From positions 1 through 64,000 of the forward strand of contig NZ_JNYE01000044.1 in assembly GCF_000717185.1 (NCBI RefSeq): a stretch of 64,000 nucleotides of DNA, read 5' to 3'. Origin of the DNA: Kitasatospora phosalacinea. Lineage in GTDB: Bacteria > Actinomycetota > Actinomycetes > Streptomycetales > Streptomycetaceae. Positions 57,076 to 64,000 of the stretch are shown here, one piece after another. Position 1 is the stretch's first letter. Each line of letters opens with the position of its first letter. A model generated the notes under the pieces. That model had not been told where the DNA came from. It was given only the letters and a program-made list of their open reading frames with translations, and ran no database searches. The position numbers were made by a program, and so were the translations under genes.

Positions 57076-58188
57076 ATGAGCACCGCACCGGAGCCGACCG
57101 CCCCCGAGAGCGCCGCCGGGCCCGCCCCGGGCCCCGCAGCCGACCGGATCCGCGGCCGGGCCGCGGGCCGCGCCCCCGCCCCGCTGTCCATCCTGGACCT
57201 CGCCACCGTGGGCTCCGGCCACACCCCGGGCGAGGCGCTCGCCGCGACCACCGAACTGGCCCGGGCCGCCGAGGGCTGGGGCTACCACCGCTTCTGGGTC
57301 GCCGAGCACCACGGCATGCCGGGCGTCGCCTCCTCGGTGCCCGCCGTCCTGCTCGCCCACCTCGGCGCGCACACCACGACGCTGCGCCTCGGCTCCGGCG
57401 GCGTGATGCTGCCCAACCACGCCCCGCTGGCGATCGCCGAGCAGTTCGGCCTGCTGGAGGCCCTGCACCCGGGCCGGATCGACCTCGGCCTGGGTCGCGC
57501 CCCCGGCACCGACCAGGCCACCGCCCGGGCACTGCGCCGCGGCCTCGCCGACGGCGCGGAGGACTTCCCCCGCCAGCTCGCCGAACTGCGGCACTTCCTG
57601 GACGGCGACTTCCCGCCCGGCCACCCGTACGCCCGGCTGGAGGCGGTGCCGCGCTCGGCCTCCCGCCCGCCGCTGTGGCTGCTCGGCTCCTCCGGCTTCA
57701 GCGCCCAGCTCTCCGCCCGCCTCGGGTACCCGTTCGCGTTCGCCCACCACTTCAGCGCGGCCAACACCGTCCCCGCCCTCGACCTGTACCGGGAGGGCTT
57801 CACCCCCTCCGAGGTGCTCGACGAGCCGTACGCGCTGATCGGCGTCAGCGCGGTCGCCGCCGAGAGCCGCGAGCGGGCGCTCTGGCTGGCCCGGTCGGCG
57901 GGCCTGGGCATGCTGCGGCTGCGGCAGGGCCGCCCCGGGCCGATCCCCACCCCGGAGGAGGCCGCCGCGCACCCCTACACCCTCGCCGAGGAGGACTTCC
58001 TCGACTCCTGGCTGGCGAACGTGGTGCTCGGCACCCCGGCGGAGGTCGCCGAGGGCCTGGAGGCCCTGCGGCGGCGCACCGGGGCGGACGAGCTGATGGT
58101 CACCTCGCACATCCACGGCCACGGGAACCGGCTGGAGTCCTACGGCCTGATCGCCGAGGCGTACGGCCTCAGCGGCCGAGCGGGCTGA
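57076..58188 (+). CDS. LLM-class flavin-dependent oxidoreductase
   Basis: A 370-residue luciferase-like FMN/F420 oxidoreductase. After a disordered Pro/Ala-rich N-terminus of about 35 residues come LSILDLATVGSG, YHRFWVAEHHGMPGVAS, RLGSGGVMLPNHAPLAIAEQFG and HPGRIDLGLGRAPGTD, all hallmarks of the MsnO8-like subgroup. AGGAGG lies nine bases before ATG 57076. The substrate is unknown. The 3' end overlaps the convergent kinase-like gene by 20 bases. Confidence 0.92.
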   Translation: MSTAPEPTAPESAAGPAPGPAADRIRGRAAGRAPAPLSILDLATVGSGHTPGEALAATTELARAAEGWGYHRFWVAEHHGMPGVASSVPAVLLAHLGAHTTTLRLGSGGVMLPNHAPLAIAEQFGLLEALHPGRIDLGLGRAPGTDQATARALRRGLADGAEDFPRQLAELRHFLDGDFPPGHPYARLEAVPRSASRPPLWLLGSSGFSAQLSARLGYPFAFAHHFSAANTVPALDLYREGFTPSEVLDEPYALIGVSAVAAESRERALWLARSAGLGMLRLRQGRPGPIPTPEEAAAHPYTLAEEDFLDSWLANVVLGTPAEVAEGLEALRRRTGADELMVTSHIHGHGNRLESYGLIAEAYGLSGRAG

Positions 58189-59149
58189 GTTCCGCCAGCA
58201 CGGCCAGCTGCTCGGTGACCCTCCCGGCCGACCAGGTCCGCACCCAGTCGGCGAAGTCGCCGGTGTACGCCCGGGGGACGGCTTCGGTCCGCATGATCAG
58301 CGCCAGGTAGGTCCGGTACAGCGCGAGCCGGGCCCGCCCGGCGTCGTCCACCGCGAAGGCCGGGTCGACCGAGCGGTAGCCGGCGACGAAGTCCTCGTCC
58401 AGCTCGGCGGCGCCCAGCGGGTCCAGGCCGACCAGTTCGGCCAGCGGGTCGCCGAAGAACGCCCGCTCGCCGTCGATCACGCCGGTCAGCTCCCAGCCGC
58501 CGTCCGCGCCGGGGGTGAGCAGCAGGTTGCCCTCCCAGGCGTCGAAGTGCACCAGGGCGGGGCGGCGGACCTCGGCCAGGGCCGCCGCGAAGCGCTCCGG
58601 CAGGGCCCGCAGCACCTCGACGGGGGCGGGCAGTTCGACGCCGTAGCGGTCGGCGTCGGCGAGGAGGGCGCCGAACATCGCGGCGAACGCGGCCGGCCAG
58701 CTGTCGGCGGACAGGCCCGGCTCGGGCTGCGGGTAGCCGTAGCGCTCCCCGGTGGCCCGGGCCACCCCGGCGGCCCAGGCGCCCAGGGTGCGGCGCAGCC
58801 CGGCCCGGTCGGCCTCCGGGAGCTGCTCGCGCAGGCTGTCCCAGGTGGTGCCCTCCACGTAGCTGAGCAGCAGCCACTCGCGGGTGTCGGCGTCCCCGTC
58901 CGGGTCGTGGTGCAGCACCTGCGGGACGCTCAGCCCGGCGCCCGCGGCCAGCGAGTGGAACAGCCGCTCGGTGCCCAGCAGCCCGCGCTCGTGCGCCAGC
59001 CCGGGCGTGCCGGGCGGCGGCGCGCACTTCAGCACCAGGCGGCGCCCGTCGGACAGTTCGAGCAGCCGGGCGGCGTTGTACAGGCCCCCCGACATCGACG
59101 TCCCCGACACCACGCGCGCCCCGTCGAGCACCGCGTCCACGCGTTCCAT
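58169..59149 (-). CDS. Aminoglycoside phosphotransferase-family kinase
   Basis: A 326-residue protein kinase-like phosphotransferase. The catalytic loop is ALVHFDAWEGNLLL (HxDxxxxN) and the metal loop is VIDGERAFFGDP (Asp retained; Gly instead of the more common Trp after Asp). RRLVLKCAPPP supplies the ATP-binding Lys. Members phosphorylate aminoglycosides, fructosamine, choline or homoserine; the substrate here is unknown and a resistance role is not implied. The 3' end overlaps the oxidoreductase gene. Confidence 0.87.
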   Translation of the reverse strand: MERVDAVLDGARVVSGTSMSGGLYNAARLLELSDGRRLVLKCAPPPGTPGLAHERGLLGTERLFHSLAAGAGLSVPQVLHHDPDGDADTREWLLLSYVEGTTWDSLREQLPEADRAGLRRTLGAWAAGVARATGERYGYPQPEPGLSADSWPAAFAAMFGALLADADRYGVELPAPVEVLRALPERFAAALAEVRRPALVHFDAWEGNLLLTPGADGGWELTGVIDGERAFFGDPLAELVGLDPLGAAELDEDFVAGYRSVDPAFAVDDAGRARLALYRTYLALIMRTEAVPRAYTGDFADWVRTWSAGRVTEQLAVLAELSPLGR

Positions 59150-59185
59150 CGCCCTGATCCCCTCCGCACCGGAAAGTCCGCCGCG

Positions 59186-61063
59186 CTACCGCAGCGGTTG
59201 GTCACGGAGTATCCCGGCGATCAGCTCGGGACCGCCAGGGCGGGCGTAGTACCAGCCCTGCGCGGTGTCGCAGCCGGTCTGGCGCAGCCGCTCGGCCTGG
59301 GCGGCGTTCTCGATGCCCTCGGCGGTGACGGTCAGGCCCAGGGCGTGCGCCAACTGCACCATCGCGCCGACGATCTGCTCGTCGGCGGCCCGCCGCCGCC
59401 CGTCCGCGCCGGGCGCGGACTCGCGGAACGCCTCGATGAAGGTGGCGTCCAGCTTGAGCGCGTGCACCGGCAGCCGGGACAGGTAGGCGAGGTTGGAGTA
59501 GCCGGTGCCGAAGTCGTCGATGGCGATCCGCACGCCGGTGTCGGCGAGCGCCTGCAGGGCCTGCAGCGGGCGGCCGCTCGGGCCCAGCAGCGCGCTCTCG
59601 GTGATCTCCAGCTGGAGCAGCCGGGCGGGCAGCCCGGTGCGCTCCAGCACCTCCGCGACGTCGGCGACCACGTCGGAGTCCCAGATCTGGCGGGGCGCCA
59701 GGTTGACGCTCACCAGCACCGGCCGCTCCGGGAACCCGTCCAGCCACTGCCGGGCCTGCCGGCAGGACTCCTCCAGCACCCACTTGCCCAGCGGCACGAT
59801 CGCCCCGGACTCCTCGGCGAGCGGGATGAACCGGTTCGGCGGCAGCAGCCCGTACCGGGGGTGGTTCCAGCGCACCAGCGCCTCCGCGCCGCGCACCGCG
59901 CCGTCGGCCAGGCCCACCAGCGGCTGGTACTCGACGGTGAACTCGCCGCGCTCCACGGCCGGGCGCAGCGCGGTGGCCAGCTCGTGCCGGGTCAGCTGGT
60001 CGGCGCCCCGGTCGCGGTCGTACAGCGTCCAGCGGGCGCGGCCGTCGGACTTCGACCAGTACAGCGTGGAGTCGGCGTCGCGGACCAGGTCGGTGGGCGT
60101 GGAGCCGCGCACCGGGCGCTCCACCACGCCGACCGAGGCGGTGACGGTCAGCCGGTGCCCGGCCACCTCGAAGGGCCGCTCCAGGGCGGTCATCAGGGCG
60201 GCGGCCAGCCGGGTCAACTCCTGGTGGCCGGAGCTGCCGGTCACCAGCACGGCGAACTCGTCGCCGCCCAGCCGGGCCACCAACTGCCGGTCCGCCCGGG
60301 CGAACCCGTGCTCCAGCCGGGCCGCGACGGCCACCAGCAACTGGTCGCCGACGTGGTGGCCGAGGGTCTCGTTGACGGCCGCGAAGCCGTCCAGGTCGAC
60401 GTAGCACAGCCCGATCCGGCGCTCGCCGCCCGCCGCCGGGCCGTCCTGCCCGTCCGGCTTGAACGCGGCCTCCAGCCGCTCGTAGAACAGCGTCCGGTTC
60501 GGCAGCCGGGTCAGCGGGTCGTGCAGCGCCTGGTAGGCGAGCCGGTCGCCGAGCTGCCGCCGCTCGGTGACGTCCTCGACCATGACCAGCGTGTAGTACG
60601 GGTCGCCCGCGCCGTCGCGGATCAGCGAGACGGTGACCCGCCCCCAGACCTCCCGGCCGCCGCGGTGCTTGAGCCGCTTCTCGGCCCGCATCCGGTCGCG
60701 CTCGCCGCGCACCAGCGCGCGGTAGCGGCTGCGGGACGGCTCCTCCGGGTCGATGATCTGGTGGATGTGCATACCCGGCAGCTCGGCGACCTCGCGGCCC
60801 AGCATCGCCGCGAACACCGGGTTGCCCTCGATCACCAGGTCGCCGGAGTCGATCAGCGCCATGCCGATCCCGGCGTCGGAGAACGCGGCCCGGAACCGCG
60901 ACTCGCTGGCCCGCAGGGCGGCGGCCAGCCGCTCGGCCTCGGTGTCCGGCGGGGCGCCGCAGGCGGCGCACGGGCCGGACCCTTCGGCTCCGGCTCCCGG
61001 GCGCGGCGCTTCGGGCCGCCCACCCCGATGGTGTGCGTCGGCCCCGACGTTCCGGCCCGGCAC
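59186..61063 (-). CDS. PAS-GGDEF-EAL cyclic di-GMP enzyme
   Basis: A 625-residue cytoplasmic protein that may both make and break cyclic di-GMP. Order: polar N-terminus with a CAAC motif (about 32-36), PAS domain (about 55-170; FSDAGIGMALID), GGDEF domain (about 185-345; ARLGGDEFAVL intact), EAL domain (about 365-615). EALVRW, NLAPRQIWD, LEITES, IDDFGTGYSNL and KLD are present, so both activities look possible. In streptomycetes cyclic di-GMP controls BldD and sporulation. GTG 61063 has GGGAG six bases upstream. Confidence 0.92.
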   Translation of the reverse strand: MPGRNVGADAHHRGGRPEAPRPGAGAEGSGPCAACGAPPDTEAERLAAALRASESRFRAAFSDAGIGMALIDSGDLVIEGNPVFAAMLGREVAELPGMHIHQIIDPEEPSRSRYRALVRGERDRMRAEKRLKHRGGREVWGRVTVSLIRDGAGDPYYTLVMVEDVTERRQLGDRLAYQALHDPLTRLPNRTLFYERLEAAFKPDGQDGPAAGGERRIGLCYVDLDGFAAVNETLGHHVGDQLLVAVAARLEHGFARADRQLVARLGGDEFAVLVTGSSGHQELTRLAAALMTALERPFEVAGHRLTVTASVGVVERPVRGSTPTDLVRDADSTLYWSKSDGRARWTLYDRDRGADQLTRHELATALRPAVERGEFTVEYQPLVGLADGAVRGAEALVRWNHPRYGLLPPNRFIPLAEESGAIVPLGKWVLEESCRQARQWLDGFPERPVLVSVNLAPRQIWDSDVVADVAEVLERTGLPARLLQLEITESALLGPSGRPLQALQALADTGVRIAIDDFGTGYSNLAYLSRLPVHALKLDATFIEAFRESAPGADGRRRAADEQIVGAMVQLAHALGLTVTAEGIENAAQAERLRQTGCDTAQGWYYARPGGPELIAGILRDQPLR

Positions 61064-61323
61064 GGCACGCTCCCGTCCGCTGCTGCCACTGGTCGCGCCG
61101 GAGGCTCCGTGCGGGCGGCGACCGGCCAGGCGGCCCGCGCCCGCCCGGCGGCCCCGGCCGGTGGCAGGGGAACGGTCGGCGGCCTCGGGCCACGCCCGCC
61201 GATCATAGGCCGCCGGTGTAACTGTCCGCGACCGCCGCCAGGGTGATCGGTGAGGCTCGTCCGGAAATGCCCGTAACGTTCCGTGCGAAGCCGACCGGAA
61301 CCGGACACGGCGCCCCGGAACCC

Positions 61324-61352
61324 GGCCACCGGAGACGAAACCCCCGGTGGCC
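61324..61352 (-). terminator. Terminator downstream of the osmC-like gene
   Basis: GGCCACCGG (61324-61332) pairs with CCGGTGGCC (61344-61352) over an 11-base loop. It lies between the OsmC-family gene and the PAS-GGDEF-EAL gene, both on the minus strand. The transcript-proximal side carries no T-run. Confidence 0.6.
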
Positions 61353-61495
61353 GCCGGGAGGGCGGGCACCGGGGGAGCGCTCCGGGGAGTGCGCCGCCGC
61401 TCACGCGTCGTGACGGAGCGTGAACGGCGGCGGAACGGCCGCGGAACTCCGGAGCGGTCCGGACGTCCGGAACCCCGGAACGGCCGGGCGGGTCG

Positions 61496-61921
61496 TCAGG
61501 CCAGGGCGGCGGAGAGCGTGATGGTGGTGCCGGACAGCGCCTGGCTCACCGGGCAGTTCGCCTTCGCGTCCTCGGCGGCCTTCACGAAGCCCGCCTCGTC
61601 CAGGCCCGGGACGGTGCCGACCACGGTCAGGTGGATGCCGGTGATGCCGGTGCCCGGCTGGAAGGTCACCTCCGCCTTGGTCTCCAGCTTGGTGGGCGGG
61701 GTGCCGGCGCCGGTCAGGCCGTGCGAGAGCGCCATCGAGAAGCAGGACGAGTGGGCGGCCGCGATCAGCTCCTCCGGGCTGGTCTTGCCGTTCGCGGCCT
61801 CGGCGCGGGACGGCCAGGACACCGGGAACTCGCCGACGCCGGAGGAGTCGAGGGTCACCAGGCCCTTGCCGTCGAGCAGGTTGCCCTCCCACTCGGTGTG
61901 CGCGGTGCGGGTCGTCGCCAC
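61496..61921 (-). CDS. OsmC-family peroxiredoxin
   Basis: A 141-residue OsmC protein reducing organic hydroperoxides. The two catalytic Cys are in AAAHSSCFSMALSH and DAKANCPVSQALSG, and the active-site Arg/Glu lie in the SPEELIAAAH region. OsmC rather than Ohr is favoured by WEGNLLDGKG and TSPEELIAAAHSSCF. GGAGGT lies eight bases before GTG 61921. It is transcribed toward the PAS-GGDEF-EAL gene and away from chorismate mutase. Confidence 0.93.
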   Translation of the reverse strand: MATTRTAHTEWEGNLLDGKGLVTLDSSGVGEFPVSWPSRAEAANGKTSPEELIAAAHSSCFSMALSHGLTGAGTPPTKLETKAEVTFQPGTGITGIHLTVVGTVPGLDEAGFVKAAEDAKANCPVSQALSGTTITLSAALA

Positions 61922-62301
61922 GATCAGGTACCTCCACATGAGAACGGACAGCGGTCGAACTGCTGTACCGGCAGCCGGACTTCCGGCCGCGGCCCGCCCA
62001 GCCTACGGCCCGCGCCGAGCCCCGGTGGACGAACGCCGCGCGGAGCGCCGGGCGCCCGCCCGGACACCTGCGCGAACGGCGGCCGCGACCCGCCCCGGAC
62101 GCCGGCCCGGGCGCCGCTTCGAACGGTGTTCCGAACGACGTTCCGAACACCGCCCGCAGGCCCTCCGCGGGCCGTCCACGGGCCGTCCCACATGCCGGAA
62201 CAGCCCGGTAATCAGGGCGAACGCGGCCCGCCCGCCCTGTTAGATTGGCCGTTCGCCACGCCCGAGCGACCACCCGTAATCCCGCATCGGAGCCACCCCA
62301 C

Positions 62302-62628
62302 ATGACGGACCAGCCCACCCCCTCCCCGGCGGGGATCGACGACGCCGTGCTGGCCGAGCTGACCCGCCTGCGCGAGTCCATCGACAACATCGACGCCGCC
62401 GTCGTCCACATGCTCGCCGAACGCTTCAAGGCCACCCAGCAGGTCGGCCGCCTCAAGGCCGAGCACCAGCTGCCCCCCGCCGACCCGGCCCGCGAGCGCC
62501 GCCAGATCGACCGCCTGCGCGCACTCGCCCTCAGCGCCAACCTCGACCCGGTGTTCGCCGAGAAGTTCCTCAACTTCATCATCGCCGAGGTGATCCGCCA
62601 CCACGAGGCCATCGCCAAGGAGGCCTGA
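62302..62628 (+). CDS. Chorismate mutase (AroQ class)
   Basis: A 108-residue helical AroQ chorismate mutase converting chorismate to prephenate for Phe/Tyr synthesis. LTRLRESIDNIDAAVVHMLAERF is the first long helix with the active-site Arg, GRLKAEHQLPPADPARER holds the conserved Lys, and the final helix FAEKFLNFIIAEVIRHHEAI closes the fold. It is a single-domain form, not fused to DAHP synthase or dehydratase. The 5' region has AGCCACCCCACATG with no strong ribosome site. Confidence 0.92.
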   Translation: MTDQPTPSPAGIDDAVLAELTRLRESIDNIDAAVVHMLAERFKATQQVGRLKAEHQLPPADPARERRQIDRLRALALSANLDPVFAEKFLNFIIAEVIRHHEAIAKEA

Positions 62629-62647
62629 GCGCCCGCCCGCAGGGGTC

Positions 62648-62712
62648 GTCCGGTCCGGGCGTCCGATCCGGGTGTCCGGTCCGGGTGTCCGGTCCGGGTG
62701 TCTGATCCGGGT
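62648..62712. repeat. Five tandem 13-bp repeats
   Basis: Consensus GTCCGGTCCGGGT repeated exactly five times (units at 62648, 62661, 62674, 62687 and 62700) with single-base differences. It lies between the chorismate mutase and signal peptidase genes and encodes nothing recognisable. Confidence 0.9.
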
Positions 62713-62779
62713 AAGAGTCCGATTTCGTGCTGCCCCCGGCACGGGTTAGCGTGCAGTCCTTGCCAAGGAGGCGGTGTCG

Positions 62780-63466
62780 GTGTCGGTGGCGGTGACCGAG
62801 GAGCCCACCCAGGAGCGGCGTCCGCGCAGGCGGCGGCCCTGGTACGTGGAACTGCCCGTGATGATCACGATCGGCCTGGTCATCGCCGTGCTGATCAAGA
62901 CCTGCCTGTTCCAGATGTTCTCCATCCCGTCCGGCTCGATGGAGAACACCCTGCAGGTCGGCGACCGGGTCGCGGTCAACAAGTTCGCCACCCTCACCGG
63001 CTGGACGCCGAAGCCCGGCGAACCCGTGGTGTTCAAGGACCCGGGCGGCTGGCTGCCGCCCGCCCCCGAGAGCGGCAACGTCCTCACCCGCGCCGTCCAC
63101 TCCGGGCTCAGCGCCGTCGGCCTGCTGCCGCCCGGCGACGACTACCTGGTCAAGCGGGTCATCGCCACCGGCGGCCAGACCGTCGCCTGCCACGGCAGCA
63201 CCCTCACCGTCGACGGCCGGGTCGTCACCGAGCCCTACCTGCACCCCGGCGACGACTCCTGCGCGGGCATCGACTTCGGCCCGGTCACCGTCCCCGCCGA
63301 CCACGTCTGGGTCGAGGGCGACCACCGCAGCGACTCCGCCGACTCCCGCTACCACCGCGACGGGCCCGACGGCGGGGCCGTCCCCGTCGCCGACCTGGTC
63401 GGACCGACCACCGCCGTCGTCTGGCCGCTCGACCACTTCACCTGGTTCGGCTGGAGCGGACGCTGA
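62780..63466 (+). CDS. lepB: Type I signal peptidase
   Basis: A 228-residue membrane serine protease that cleaves Sec signal peptides. A basic start, one transmembrane helix (about 28-47), then the nucleophile Ser53 in FSIPSGSMENTL, the general-base Lys in DDYLVKRVIATGG, and box E VEGDHRSDSADSRYH. A Gly-rich insertion (WLPPAPESGNV) lies between boxes C and D, as in streptomycete paralogues. GTG 62780 was chosen over GTG 62774 because AGGAGG lies eight bases upstream. It is a single gene here, so it is probably one of several signal peptidases. Confidence 0.93.
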   Translation: MSVAVTEEPTQERRPRRRRPWYVELPVMITIGLVIAVLIKTCLFQMFSIPSGSMENTLQVGDRVAVNKFATLTGWTPKPGEPVVFKDPGGWLPPAPESGNVLTRAVHSGLSAVGLLPPGDDYLVKRVIATGGQTVACHGSTLTVDGRVVTEPYLHPGDDSCAGIDFGPVTVPADHVWVEGDHRSDSADSRYHRDGPDGGAVPVADLVGPTTAVVWPLDHFTWFGWSGR

Positions 63467-63481
63467 GCCGCGTGAGCAGCT

Positions 63482-63505
63482 GAGCCGTCGAGCCGTCGAG
63501 CCGTC
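63482..63505. repeat. Three tandem 8-bp repeats
   Basis: GAGCCGTC repeated three times directly after the signal peptidase gene. No hairpin partner is obvious. Confidence 0.85.
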
Positions 63506-63660
63506 AGGCCGGGTCGCCACGGCGCAGTCCGGGTCGGGCTCCTCCCGCGCGAAGACCCGCACCGGCCGCCTGCCGCAGAGGCCCGCCGCCCGCGACCGGG
63601 CCCAACTGGCCACCCCCGCCCACGAGTCCGGCCCGGTCCGGCCCGGCGTACGATGACCGG

Positions 63661-63960
63661 GTGTTCATCCTCGAACTGACCTACACCGCCCCGCTGGAGC
63701 GCGTCGACGCCCTGCTGCCCGCCCACCTCTCCTGGCTGGAGCAGCACTACGCGAACGGCACCTTCCTCGCCTCCGGCCGCAAGGTGCCGCGCGACGGCGG
63801 GGTGATCCTCGCGGTCGCCCCCGACCGCGCCGCCGTGGAGGCCGTCGCCGCCACCGACCCGTTCGTCCCGGCGGGCGTCGTCGCCTACCGGATCACCGAG
63901 TTCGTCGCCACCACCGTCGCCCCCGTCCTCGCCGCCCACCGCGAGACCCTGCCGGTCTGA
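63661..63960 (+). CDS. YciI-like family protein
   Basis: A 99-residue dimeric alpha/beta-fold protein of the YCII superfamily. FILELTYTAPLERVDALLPAHLSWLEQHY carries the conserved His, ANGTFLASGRKVPRDGGVILAV the Gly-rich strand, and TDPFVPAGVVAYRITEF the conserved DPF motif. Some members hydrolyse or dehalogenate small aromatics, but most are uncharacterised. GTG 63661 gives a standard-length protein. The window ends 40 bases after its stop with nothing recognisable. Confidence 0.9.
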   Translation: MFILELTYTAPLERVDALLPAHLSWLEQHYANGTFLASGRKVPRDGGVILAVAPDRAAVEAVAATDPFVPAGVVAYRITEFVATTVAPVLAAHRETLPV

Positions 63961-64000
63961 CCCCCGGCCGGGGCCGGGCGGGCGGCGCCGTCGGCCGGGC

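Noticed and set aside
58169..59149. Aminoglycoside resistance determinant
   Set aside because: The kinase-like family is broad and no resistance-gene neighbours or mobile elements are present.
62648..62712. CRISPR array
   Set aside because: Units are contiguous 13-mers without spacers, and no cas gene is near.

Overview
This window is chromosomal DNA from a high-GC filamentous actinomycete of the Streptomyces/Kitasatospora type. The evidence is the extreme third-position GC bias, the many GTG starts and GTGA/ATGA stop-start overlaps, and typical content: secreted chitinases with Ser/Ala linkers, GlcNAc PTS genes with DasR-type boxes, a mycosin with WXG-like partners, and a mec-cysO-cysM cluster. 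I see no transposase, integrase, phage gene, rRNA or CRISPR array. The one tRNA is tRNA-Leu(UAG).

Layout. 0-7 kb: small housekeeping or unknown genes (HIT, DinB, DUF2332, a degenerate ECF-like sigma protein), a His-rich CDF metal exporter, a repeat-containing hypothetical and an AbiEi-like regulator. 6.8-14.9 kb: pncA and pncB (NAD salvage), then clpS, DUF2017, an amino-acid permease, mec, a cysteine-type leader peptide, cysO, cysM, a mini-HTH protein and a class of MBL phosphodiesterase. With rph and rdgB at 20.6-22.5 kb, this is the actinobacterial block known from the Rv1330c-Rv1341 region of M. tuberculosis, interrupted here by ilvE, a LuxR-type regulator and the PTS genes. 17-28 kb: a chitin/GlcNAc uptake island made of nagE2, nagE1 and nagF plus two GH18 chitinases. 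Their promoters carry TGGTCTAGACCA-type DasR boxes or the paired 12-bp direct repeats typical of chitinase promoters.

28-35 kb: Bcp, DUF3618, a GroES-like protein, then a tight operon of two ABC-2 permeases, an ABC ATPase, a GT2 glycosyltransferase and a nucleotide-sugar dehydrogenase, which suggests cell-surface glycan export. 35-43.6 kb: DUF445, an adenosine/aminodeoxyfutalosine-type deaminase, a YidC paralogue with DUF6412, an oxidoreductase, an LAxTG small surface protein, a LysR gene divergent from a quinone oxidoreductase/NTF2 pair with a perfect operator palindrome, and a NagD-like HAD phosphatase. 43.8-47.7 kb: a compact type VII secretion satellite (WXG-like protein, PPE-like Gly-rich protein, mycosin).

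48-54.5 kb: ung, then a complete Liv-type ABC uptake operon ending in an alpha/beta hydrolase. 54.5-64 kb: a Tat/lipoprotein polysaccharide deacetylase with a suspicious C-terminus, DedA, a luciferase-like oxidoreductase, an APH-like kinase, a PAS-GGDEF-EAL protein, an OsmC peroxiredoxin, chorismate mutase, signal peptidase I and a YciI-like protein.

The most interesting signals are the cysteine leader with a following C-rich tract, the CysO GG-Met-Lys tail beside its JAMM protease, the matched chitinase promoters, a possible Cys/His mini-ORF before the metal exporter, and recurring terminators whose arms are tandemly duplicated. Functions are read from motifs and remembered family features; no database search was run.
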